From: JAXLRU01 sp046330935
Lineage (GTDB): Bacteria; Actinomycetota; Actinomycetes; Actinomycetales; Kineosporiaceae
Assembly: GCA_046330935.1 (NCBI GenBank)
Contig: JAXLRU010000012.1
Span: 1-64,000 of the forward strand
Length of the DNA: 64,000 nt
Direction of reading: 5' to 3'
The notes under the pieces are model-generated. The model was given only the letters and a program-made list of their open reading frames with translations. It was not told the origin of the DNA and did no database searches. Position numbers and translations under genes: made by a program. Each line of letters begins with the position of its first letter. Positions within the stretch are counted from its first letter, which is position 1. Below, piece after piece: positions 1 through 7,586 of the stretch.

Positions 1-79
1 CGGCGAGGGTGGCCCACTCGAGCTGGCTGAGGCCCGTGCAGTTCCTCACTGAGGCAAGGAGGGACGGCCAGGTGCTCAT

Positions 80-113
80 GACGTGAGAGTATCCGATCAG
101 ATACCTCCACGTC
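80..113 (-). terminator. stem-loop at end of helicase remnant
   Basis: Inverted repeat: GACGTG...GTATC pairs with GATAC...CACGTC around the loop CGATCA, with a 3-nt internal mismatch. It abuts the stop codon of the minus-strand helicase remnant. No strong U tract follows, so termination is inferred from position and symmetry. Confidence 0.4.
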
Positions 114-1669
114 AGCCGGTGAGCAGCTGCGAGTGCAGAAACATCTGTGCGGGCAGGGGCCGGTCGAGCTGCCATACGAACGCGACGGGCCGCTCGCCCT
201 CGTCGGACACGTACTGCGCGGGGCCGAGGAACATCAGCGGCAGCGCGCCGAGAGGCCCGGCCTTGGCTTCGCGCGCGAACAGCAGCACGTGCCGCCCCTC
301 TGCAGCGTGAGTGCGGTACCGCACGGCGGCGGGAGCGTCCGAGCGCAGCGCAGTCGGCGACTCCCAATGGATTCGAGAAGCGCTGATCGCGTAGTCCCGG
401 TACATCGTGGACGGCGAGTACTCGGCCTCGGCCTTGCGCCAGGTGATGTCGAACGCGTCGGCCTTCAACTCGGGCAGCTGCCGGGTACCGGTGGCGTGCC
501 CGCGCGGCACCCGCGGCCCGGACGGGTCGAGGTGCGCCCAGCCGAGCCCGGCGAGCATCTCCTCCCGCGTGTACCGGGCGTGCACCCGTAGCGGGACGCC
601 GGCCAGGTCGGGGTGAGTGAGCGGGTAAGTGACGTGGGGGATGCGTTGCTCGGCGACGTCCCACAGCTGCAGGAGTTCGGCGACGACGGCGGGGTGGGGG
701 AGCAGGCGACGCGCGATGCCCTGGGTGGGGAAGGCGTCGCGCCCGTCGGGCCAGAGCGTGAAGTACAGCATCGTCGCGAGGCGCCGCTGCGCGACGTCGC
801 CGAGGTCGAACGAGCCGGGGTCGGTGACGAGCTGCCGGTAGGCGGCCAGCCGCGGGAGGTCGTCGACGTGCGCGAGGGCCCGCACCCGCCGCAGCAGGTC
901 GCCCTCCTCACGTGCCCCGTCCGCAGCAGACGAGGCAGGCGCCGTCCGCAGCCCGGCCTTGCGGCAGACCTGCGTCCAGGTGGTGCGCGCGTAGACGTCG
1001 GCGGGGTCGGCGACGGCGTCGGCCAGGTAGTCGGCGAGGGCGTACTCAGACGTGCCGCGTAGGCGGGCGTGTTCGCGGACGTCGTCCACGAGCTTCTGCG
1101 TCGTGGACGGCACGTGTGTGCGGACGTTCTCCAGCACCGCCTCGGTCGCGACGCGGTCGAGCTGGATGTGGGTGCCGGCGGGCAGGTAGCGGAACCCGTG
1201 CTGGACGGCGTCCACGAGCCCTTGGCGGGAGACGCCGGTGAGCGCGCGGTAGCGCAGGTCGAACCGGAAGCGCGTGTTCTGGTGGCCGATGAAGTCGAGG
1301 ACGGTGAGGACGGCCTTGTCGGGGCTGCGGCGCAGGCCGCGCCCGAGCTGCTGCAGGAACACGGTCGCGGATTCGGTGGGCCGCAGCATGAGGATCGTGT
1401 CGACGTCGGGCACGTCGACGCCCTCGTTGAACAGGTCGACGCTGGACGTCGCCGTCGCGGAGCCGGCGCAGCGTCGCCTGCCGGTGCTGGGAGTCGCTGC
1501 CGGCGTCGAGGGCGACGGCGCGGATGCCGGCGGCGTCGAAGCGCCGGGCGAGGAAGTGCGCGTGCTTCACAGGCTCGAGGATCTCCGTCACCGCCTGCTT
1601 CCCCGCCAGGCACCCGCCCGGCGTGTCAGGCCAAGCCCGCCCACCGTTGATCGGACAGACCCCCGGCAC
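112..1669 (-). pseudogene. remnant of DUF3427-type superfamily II helicase (C-terminal half, frameshifted)
   Basis: The 433-residue open stretch ending at 112 carries the end of a helicase C domain (LMLRPTESATVFLQQLGRG, then RRSPDKAVLTVLDFIGHQ) followed by a long DUF3427-like C-terminal region. The preceding helicase segment (VKHAHFLARRFDAAGIRAVA...LRRLRDGDVQ) is in another frame, and the join falls near 1440-1460. Comparison with the family pattern (RDGxVQ, four residues, VDLFNEGVD) suggests about 11 bp were lost there. The whole N-terminal helicase domain with Walker A and DEAD-like motifs is absent; within about 100 bp the DNA becomes the 3' end of the McrC gene. Both defects point to a real relic of a defence- or repair-associated helicase, not one sequencing error. 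Some C-terminal product could still be made from a start near 1413. Confidence 0.8.
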
Positions 1670-1706
1670 GCCTTCCTACGAGTTCACGCGTGGCTGGTGC
1701 CTGGCG

Positions 1707-3038
1707 TCACTGCGCGCTTAAGGCCTGTCCGTCCGCGCTTGTGTACCTACTTGAGAATAGCTCCGAATCGAGCCAAGCACCGATCGCGTCGATCAGTTTC
1801 TGAGGGCCAGCCGAGCCAGTTAGCGACATCAAGTTCAGAGGCATCGCAGACAACTCGATGTCGCTGCCGCCCAGGGCGGATCCGATCTGCCACATGGTGG
1901 TTTCGCGATCGTTGGCGACGGGGTAGGTCAAGGAGATCCGCTGGCACCCGAGGACGTGGCCGGCGGTGAGCACCTGATAGGTGTCAGCGGCCTTGGGCCG
2001 CAAGCCGAGCCGCTTGTACTTTGAGTCTGTCACAGCAACCGCACCGCCGTGGACATCGCGGAACACCACATCCGGCGTTGTCTCGAGCTTCGAGCCCTCC
2101 CCCGCAATCACTTTACCGAACTTGACCGCGCCCTTCGTGGCCCGCAATCCGCGCCTGCTGGCCGCACGACGGCACAGCCAGAAGATGTAGTTCTCATAGA
2201 CTACGTCCGAGTTCCACAGAAACCCAGACAGCGCGTGCTCGCCCCTGGCGTGGTGAACACCAGCCCCCTCAAGGAGCAGCAGGCCCACGAGCCGGGCGCC
2301 CTCGAGCCCTTGGTGCTGGATCCCGAGCGAAATGCGCTGCGCGTCGAACAGGTGAGGTGGCTGTCGCCCGACGTGGGCCAGCCCAGCGGCGATCTCGCGC
2401 ACCGCGCGCGCCCGTCCCGGCGCCTTCACGGTTGCCGCGAGGCACTCCCCGGCCCAGCGGATCAGGCGTGCCAGAGGCGTGTCGTCGGTCAGCAAGTCAG
2501 CGACGTACGGGAGCTGCCACGGCCGAGCCACCCAATCACCGAGACGAGAGGTGTCGAGGCTACCTCGCAATGTGGTGCCTGAAGACTGCTCCGTCAAGTA
2601 GCCCCGTGAGAGTCCACGGGCCGCGCCTTTAGCGTACGAGGCGAGGAAGATTTCTGCGAGCAGGTCGGGCAGAGACAGCGAGGCGAGCTCGTGAGCAGTG
2701 GTCAGGTTGTCGTCGACATGGCCGCCTTCGACGACGGTCAGGATGTGCCACAGCACAGATTGCCAACTGCCGTCGGCGGCGCTCAGAAACTTCGGTGCAA
2801 TCTCGATGTCGGTGTCGCCAACCCGGACAACGCCTGTAGCCGCTTCGGCCCGGAGTCGGACTAGGCCGTCGCCGATGTCCTCGACGCGGATGGGGTCCCC
2901 GGTCAGCCCGAGCGCGCGCGTCCACCGCTTGTTGGCCTCGGCCAGCGCCTGCAGGTCGATGTCTGAGGCCCGGCGCACGACCGGTGCGCCGTACTCCTGT
3001 AGTTCGATGCGCGCGGGGGCACTCAGCGGGTCAGCCAT
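1707..3038 (-). CDS. mcrC: McrC-like nuclease subunit of McrBC-type restriction system
   Basis: 443 residues. The N-terminal part has the McrC-family pattern, including VRVGDTDIEIAPKFLS near residues 72-87. The C-terminal part carries a PD-(D/E)xK-like nuclease core: TTPDVVFRD near 320 followed by VTDSKYKRLG near 336, giving the D...DxK arrangement used for cleavage. In McrBC the McrC subunit docks on the McrB hexamer, stimulates its GTPase and cuts DNA. The start at 3038 lies 15 bp inside the McrB gene, implying translational coupling and matched stoichiometry. It is the last gene of the five-gene operon. Base composition is less GC-rich than outside the island, consistent with transfer. Family assignment is firm; the target is unknown. 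Confidence 0.88.
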   Translation of the reverse strand: MADPLSAPARIELQEYGAPVVRRASDIDLQALAEANKRWTRALGLTGDPIRVEDIGDGLVRLRAEAATGVVRVGDTDIEIAPKFLSAADGSWQSVLWHILTVVEGGHVDDNLTTAHELASLSLPDLLAEIFLASYAKGAARGLSRGYLTEQSSGTTLRGSLDTSRLGDWVARPWQLPYVADLLTDDTPLARLIRWAGECLAATVKAPGRARAVREIAAGLAHVGRQPPHLFDAQRISLGIQHQGLEGARLVGLLLLEGAGVHHARGEHALSGFLWNSDVVYENYIFWLCRRAASRRGLRATKGAVKFGKVIAGEGSKLETTPDVVFRDVHGGAVAVTDSKYKRLGLRPKAADTYQVLTAGHVLGCQRISLTYPVANDRETTMWQIGSALGGSDIELSAMPLNLMSLTGSAGPQKLIDAIGAWLDSELFSSRYTSADGQALSAQ

Positions 3039-4204
3039 CTGAAGGACCTCTTGATGACGTCAATGGTGAGCTCGCTCACGCGGACGGGCGCGAGGGCGCG
3101 GGACTCGACGGTGCCGCCCCTGGACGTCCGGAGCCGCCATGCATACTCACCCGCGGGCGGTGCGGTGTCAACGCGGAGGAGGTCCATCAGCTGTTCGGGG
3201 CGGCCGGAGTACCGGTCCTCGAGCTGCGGGAAGAGAACGTCGTCCCAAGTCTTCGCGAGGCTACGCCAGGCTTCCGTCTCTTCCAGCGGCTGGCTGCTGC
3301 CGTCAGCGGACGGCTTGGTCGCGAGCACTGGGGTGAGGAGGCCATGGCCGAGTTCGAACTCTGAACCGAGGTCAGACGCCACAGCGACATTGAGGCGGTC
3401 GAGGATCAGGTAGGCGGTCTCATACGGTGTGAGTGTCTCCCAGGTGTCCTCTGTCGGCACCGGCATGGCGTCTCCGTTGAGGCTCCAGTGGCGGAGGAGC
3501 ACGTCAAGGTCGGGGCGCATCTCGATGCGGTCGAACCGACGGGCTAGCGCGCTGTCGATCGGCACTGCCGCGCGGTCGACGCTGTTCATCGTCGAGACGA
3601 TGTAGACGTGACGGGGAAAGGTAAAGCCTTCGGGGATCGTGGTGACCTTTCCACCGGGGCGACGGATCTCCTCGCTCGTCCCGTCCGCGTAGCTCAGCTG
3701 GCGCAGCGGCAGGGGCAGCGGCACCGGCCCGTCGTCGCGGTAGTCGAAGTCGAGAAAGGTCATGAACTCGCCGAAGATCCGCGCCGCGTTGCCGCGGTTA
3801 ATCTCGTCAATGAAGATCACAACCGACTTGTACCCCGACTCAGGATCTGACAGCTCGAGCGCCGCGTCGAGGAAGACGCCAGCCCACGGCTGCAGGCGAG
3901 TGCCCTGCTCGGTGATCTCGGGACGCAGCCCGAGGACAAAATCCTCGTAGCTGTAGGATTGATGGAACGTCGTCCAGACGACCTTAATTGGCTCCGGAAT
4001 CGTGATTTCCTGCTCGGGCCGGCTGAAGGGCCGTTCGACGTCGGCGAGATCGAGCAGGATGCCGCGCTTGCCCTCGCGCGGGGCGCCGAGCGCCTGGAAG
4101 AGCTCACTGATGAGCTTGGTCTTGCCGGTCGCTGGAGGTCCATAGAGGAGCACATTCCTGCCGGCGCTCCAGGACGTCAGGATATCGTCGATCTTGTTAG
4201 CCAC
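3023..4204 (-). CDS. mcrB: McrB-like AAA+ GTPase (motor subunit) without N-terminal DNA-binding domain
   Basis: 393 residues. Walker A GPPATGKT is at residues 22-29, Walker B VVIFIDEINRG near 126-136, and the McrB-type sensor block MNSVDRAAVPIDSALARRF near 203-221 with its arginine finger. The AAA+ module starts almost at residue 1, so the N-terminal modified-DNA-binding domain of E. coli McrB (about 160 residues) is missing. The 183-residue gene just upstream, 8 nt away, is the obvious candidate to supply recognition in trans. By analogy with McrBC it should form a GTP-driven ring that translocates or loops DNA and activates the McrC nuclease. Nucleotide preference (GTP or ATP) cannot be read from the sequence. 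Confidence 0.9.
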   Translation of the reverse strand: MANKIDDILTSWSAGRNVLLYGPPATGKTKLISELFQALGAPREGKRGILLDLADVERPFSRPEQEITIPEPIKVVWTTFHQSYSYEDFVLGLRPEITEQGTRLQPWAGVFLDAALELSDPESGYKSVVIFIDEINRGNAARIFGEFMTFLDFDYRDDGPVPLPLPLRQLSYADGTSEEIRRPGGKVTTIPEGFTFPRHVYIVSTMNSVDRAAVPIDSALARRFDRIEMRPDLDVLLRHWSLNGDAMPVPTEDTWETLTPYETAYLILDRLNVAVASDLGSEFELGHGLLTPVLATKPSADGSSQPLEETEAWRSLAKTWDDVLFPQLEDRYSGRPEQLMDLLRVDTAPPAGEYAWRLRTSRGGTVESRALAPVRVSELTIDVIKRSFRWLTR

Positions 4205-4212
4205 GCTCCACC

Positions 4213-4764
4213 TCAGCCCGCATCAATCACGTTGCCTACGATCTTACCCTGCGTGTACAGGTCCCAGGCCGGGTCATGGCGACTCATCGACGCAGGACGG
4301 CGCCCCTTCGTGAAGCCGGCGTAGTAACTGCCCTCGACGGACCTGGCGATGTAGATGCGCAGTCCACCGTCCGGGAAGAACGGGAGAGCCTCCTCCCTGT
4401 TGCGCACGTTGTCAGGAGCGGTCGGAAATCCATGAGCAGCGGTCCACGCCGGGTGCCTCTGCGAACCGGCCATCTGTCGGTTTTGCCGAACGATCCGCAT
4501 TCGACCGCCGGTCTTGGGCTGAAACTCGATCGGGCCCGATTCCCCGGCGTGACCGATGACCACTGCCTGGATTGTGTGGGGCAGCGCTCCTGTTCCAGGG
4601 AGTCCGAGGAAGTCGAGCGTTTTTGGCACCAACGACTTCGGAATCTCGAAATACAGGGAACCCTGCCCACCGGTGGTGACGTTGGGGTGCCGCTCGACGT
4701 TGTAGAACTCGCCTTCAGGGACGTTGCGCCACCAAATCTGGTCGATGTTCAGCTTCTGGGACAT
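4213..4764 (-). CDS. unrecognised 183-residue protein; candidate recognition subunit of the McrBC-like system
   Basis: I do not recognise a family. The protein is soluble, with no signal peptide or membrane segment. Notable stretches are NIDQIWWRNVPEGEFYNVERH near the start, GRMRIVRQNRQMAG in the middle, and a C-terminal RIYIARSVEGSYYAGF region rich in aromatics and arginines, which would suit DNA or base-flipping contacts. I chose ATG 4764 because GGAGG lies 10 nt upstream; a GTG at 4773 is the alternative and overlaps the methyltransferase stop. The gene sits between methyltransferase and motor, where BsuMI carries its third restriction gene ydiR. Since the adjacent McrB lacks a recognition domain, DNA recognition is the leading inference, not a demonstrated function. 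Confidence 0.7.
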   Translation of the reverse strand: MSQKLNIDQIWWRNVPEGEFYNVERHPNVTTGGQGSLYFEIPKSLVPKTLDFLGLPGTGALPHTIQAVVIGHAGESGPIEFQPKTGGRMRIVRQNRQMAGSQRHPAWTAAHGFPTAPDNVRNREEALPFFPDGGLRIYIARSVEGSYYAGFTKGRRPASMSRHDPAWDLYTQGKIVGNVIDAG

Positions 4765-4766
4765 GA

Positions 4767-5813
4767 TCAGCACGCCTCCACGTGATACAGACGCTCAAGC
4801 ACGGATCCATCCTTCACGCGATCGTTGCTCCTATACCGTACATGCGGTTGTTCATGCAACCGGACCTTCCCGAAGTCGCTGAGGATCGAGAGCAATTCAT
4901 CCTCAGCGACCTGGCCATCCTCGCTGTAGGAGATAAACACGTGCTGCGACTCGAGGCGCTTCAGCGTCTCGCGGAACGCCTGGCCGGCGCTTCGCCGGTA
5001 GCAGAAATCAGAGGCCTGGTCGGTCCAAGGTCGGAGCCCACCATCGCCAACCGCGACAGGCTCATCCTCGCGGGCGATCGTCTCCAGGGCGTGGTAATTC
5101 CCAGCGTACTGGCGCTTGGTGTACGGAGGGTCCAGGTACACCGCGTCGGTGCGCAAGGTTCGGGCGACATCCTCGACCCGGCCCTGCAGGACGCTGTGCT
5201 CTCCGGGGGTCGCCTCGAACACGAGAGGCTCAAACACCAGAGGTCTTCGCGCCGGCCCGGACAACGCCCGTCGGAAGTACCCGTAGGTGCCGCTGATGTT
5301 TGCGACCCTGTTGGTGGCGAGGATCAGGTGATGCAGTAGCACGCTGTGCTCGACCTGGTCCAGGATGCGGGCTGCGGCCAATTCACGGATGCCCTGCCGG
5401 ATGCCGTCGATGTGGGCTGCGTTTGCCGCCGAGAAGTACAGGCGGGGCGGGCGCCCATTGTCCGGGGCGCCGGCCTCGCCGAACTCCCGGAAGAAGTAGC
5501 CCTCGACCGGGGTCGCAGAGCGCATCCAGTCCAACGCCCCCTCGTAACCACCAAGGGCCTTGAATACAGGGGGGCGCTTAGCTAACAGCCGCGTGCGGGC
5601 GTGCACGACCGGGAAGGTAAGTGCGTCGGCGGCAGTCACGGAGTAGCCAGCGCGGGCCAGAGCCGCCGAGACTGACGCAGTGCCGCACATCGGGTCAGCG
5701 ATCGAGGAGCCGGCGGGCAGCACGCGTCCGATCTCGCCGACGATCCATTCGGTCAGGCGGGTCTTGTTACCGAGGTAGCGGTAGGACAAGGCTGCCTCTC
5801 TTTTCTTCATCAA
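4767..5813 (-). CDS. D12-class N6-adenine DNA methyltransferase
   Basis: 348 residues. D12-class features are in order: YLGNKTRL near residues 13-20 (equivalent to the YxGxKxxL SAM-binding start of Dam-like enzymes), ADPMCGTASVSAAL near 39-52 (motif I), and the catalytic DPPY in AVYLDPPYTKRQYAGNYH near 227-243 (motif IV). These enzymes transfer a methyl group from SAM to N6 of adenine in double-stranded DNA. The start overlaps the upstream methyltransferase by 4 nt and the 3' end abuts the next gene, so it is embedded in the operon. It most likely protects one strand or half-site of the sequence cut by the downstream McrBC-like nuclease. Specificity cannot be predicted from sequence alone. 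Confidence 0.88.
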   Translation of the reverse strand: MMKKREAALSYRYLGNKTRLTEWIVGEIGRVLPAGSSIADPMCGTASVSAALARAGYSVTAADALTFPVVHARTRLLAKRPPVFKALGGYEGALDWMRSATPVEGYFFREFGEAGAPDNGRPPRLYFSAANAAHIDGIRQGIRELAAARILDQVEHSVLLHHLILATNRVANISGTYGYFRRALSGPARRPLVFEPLVFEATPGEHSVLQGRVEDVARTLRTDAVYLDPPYTKRQYAGNYHALETIAREDEPVAVGDGGLRPWTDQASDFCYRRSAGQAFRETLKRLESQHVFISYSEDGQVAEDELLSILSDFGKVRLHEQPHVRYRSNDRVKDGSVLERLYHVEAC

Positions 5814-6853
5814 GGTCGTGCCAGCTGCTTGTTGCGGATGACGATGCGATCGTACATGCGTCGGAAGGTGCCGTCGCCGTTCGGCAGGTAGAATCGGGGA
5901 CCGCCCTGCATGTAAGTGCCCTTCGGGGCAATTTCTGACATAGGGCGGCCGAGCGTCTTGCTTGAGCCCAGGATGTCGAACTGCTCCGGGTTGTACTTGT
6001 CTAGGAACGTGATCGGGACACCCATGAGTCCGTCGTAGTCGACCGGAATATGCATGGTCTTACTTATGTCGATCGCCTCAAAGTTGACGTACTGGGGGTA
6101 GTCGCGCGGGTTGTAGGTTCGCTCGAGCTTGAGCTCCTCGTGCCGGCCCGGGTAGTCCAGGTTGGTGAACCAGCGAACGCCCTTGACGCGCACGTACTTG
6201 TTGCCGTCGGGGTCAACGCGGGTGCCCGCGGCGGTAAGCGGGTAGTCGTCGGGAACCCTGAACTCACGATCGCCACTGCGGATGCTCGGGCCGTACCACA
6301 TGCGGTCTTGTTGGAAGAGAGGGAAGATCTCCTTGTAGGTGAGCGCGTTCATGTTACCGATGATCAGGAATTGCTTATCGTGTTCGACGAGCTGTGCGAC
6401 GTACTCCCGGAATAGGCTGAAGGGTGGATTTGTCACCACGATGTCGGCCTGCTTGAGAAGTTCGATGCTCTCGTCGCTCCGGAAGTCGCCGTCCCCCTGG
6501 AGGGGCTGGATCCCGATCTCTTCGGCGTCGGGGACACAGGCACCGTTGCGGTCGCCGTTGTACTCCAGGTAGACGGCTTGGCTCGACTCGCCACGGCCAA
6601 ACGAGCCGGCCTCCTGGCTGCGATAGCAGGTGGTGATAAGGCGTCTCAGCCCGAGCTTCTCAAAGTTCGTCGCGAAGTATTGAAAGAAGTTGCTGGCCCG
6701 CGGGTCGTCGCAGTTGCAGTAGACGACCCTGCCCTCAAAGTGTGAGACGTAGTGCTGCAGTTCCAGCTCGATGTCGCTCAACGACGTGTAGAACTCATCC
6801 TTCTTGGCCCGCTTGGCCTCACGAAAATCCCGGTTCCTAGTCACGGTCGACAA
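5810..6853 (-). CDS. EcoRI-family adenine-specific DNA methyltransferase
   Basis: The protein resembles M.EcoRI: REAKRAKKDEFYTSLSDIE at the start, RVVYCNCDDPRASNFFQYFA downstream, and the catalytic NPPF motif in VVTNPPFSLFREYV near residue 140. The family methylates N6 of adenine as a monomer. The start is uncertain. TTG 6853 has GGAGGA 6 nt upstream and gives the family-like beginning; GTG 6844 would begin VTRNRDFREAKRAKK, close to M.EcoRI; an upstream start at 6889 lacks a good ribosome site. It is the first gene of the restriction-modification operon and overlaps the D12 methyltransferase by 4 nt. No EcoRI-type endonuclease is present, so the McrBC-like complex is the presumed partner. Confidence 0.87.
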   Translation of the reverse strand: MSTVTRNRDFREAKRAKKDEFYTSLSDIELELQHYVSHFEGRVVYCNCDDPRASNFFQYFATNFEKLGLRRLITTCYRSQEAGSFGRGESSQAVYLEYNGDRNGACVPDAEEIGIQPLQGDGDFRSDESIELLKQADIVVTNPPFSLFREYVAQLVEHDKQFLIIGNMNALTYKEIFPLFQQDRMWYGPSIRSGDREFRVPDDYPLTAAGTRVDPDGNKYVRVKGVRWFTNLDYPGRHEELKLERTYNPRDYPQYVNFEAIDISKTMHIPVDYDGLMGVPITFLDKYNPEQFDILGSSKTLGRPMSEIAPKGTYMQGGPRFYLPNGDGTFRRMYDRIVIRNKQLARP

Positions 6854-7586
6854 GCTGGCTCCTCCGTTACTGCGCCGTCCTCGAGTCACCTACGAGCGTC
6901 GTCGCACAGCGTAGCTACGGGCTCCGACGATGCTGGGGAGCACGCGCCGGCTTCCCAGAACCGACCACGCAAGCACCGGCTCGCAGGGCGCCAACGGGGC
7001 TCTTCGTACCTGGGCGGGAGCGGGTCGAAACGCCGAGGGCGGGGTGAGCTGTTCGCTTGTCGAGGCCCTCATGCTCAGTAGCGACCAAGCGGCCGTCTTC
7101 GGAAGGTGTGGACGTTGTCCAGGCCTACGGCGTGAACCGGCCCCGCATGTCCGCTGACCGCCTGGTGCGGGCGCCAGCTGATGGGGTGAGGTGGTGCTGC
7201 TCGTAGTCGGCGGCCAGGACCAACTCGTCTTGATCACTAAGAGGTGACCGCAGCGTGAGAGGCCACTGTCACTGGAGCATGCATCCGACCCACCGCTGTC
7301 CGACAACCCGGCGCCGAGCTCCTCACACACATCCCTCAGCGTCATGACCCAGCCACGGTCGCTGTGACACACGACCGTTACGCGGCGGACACTGCTCGCG
7401 CGACCAGGCTGCCTAGCTTCTCTGTCACTCGTTAGGTATTGAGCGACGGAGGACCTCCCTCGTGACCAGCTCCGCGACCCGCCGGCCCGCGACGCGCCGC
7501 CACACCCGGGCCCGCGCCGCACGCATCCCGGCAGTGCCCCCTCAAGGAGCCCGCCCGACGAGCGGCGACGACCGAGAGGAGGGCGC
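6854..7586. other. long intergenic region at island edge, no supported gene
   Basis: About 0.7 kb without a convincing reading frame on either strand. The left part should contain the promoter of the minus-strand methyltransferase operon and the right part that of the plus-strand transporter operon. The DNA from about 6900 to 7440 is less GC-biased than the transporter genes and may be decayed sequence of the island border. A possible 50-codon leader frame starts at GTG 7462 and runs past the transporter start; support is weak. Confidence 0.5.

Noticed and set aside
6890..7440. Possible transposase remnant in the gap at the island edge
   Set aside because: No terminal inverted repeats, target duplication or recognisable transposase motif could be identified by eye.
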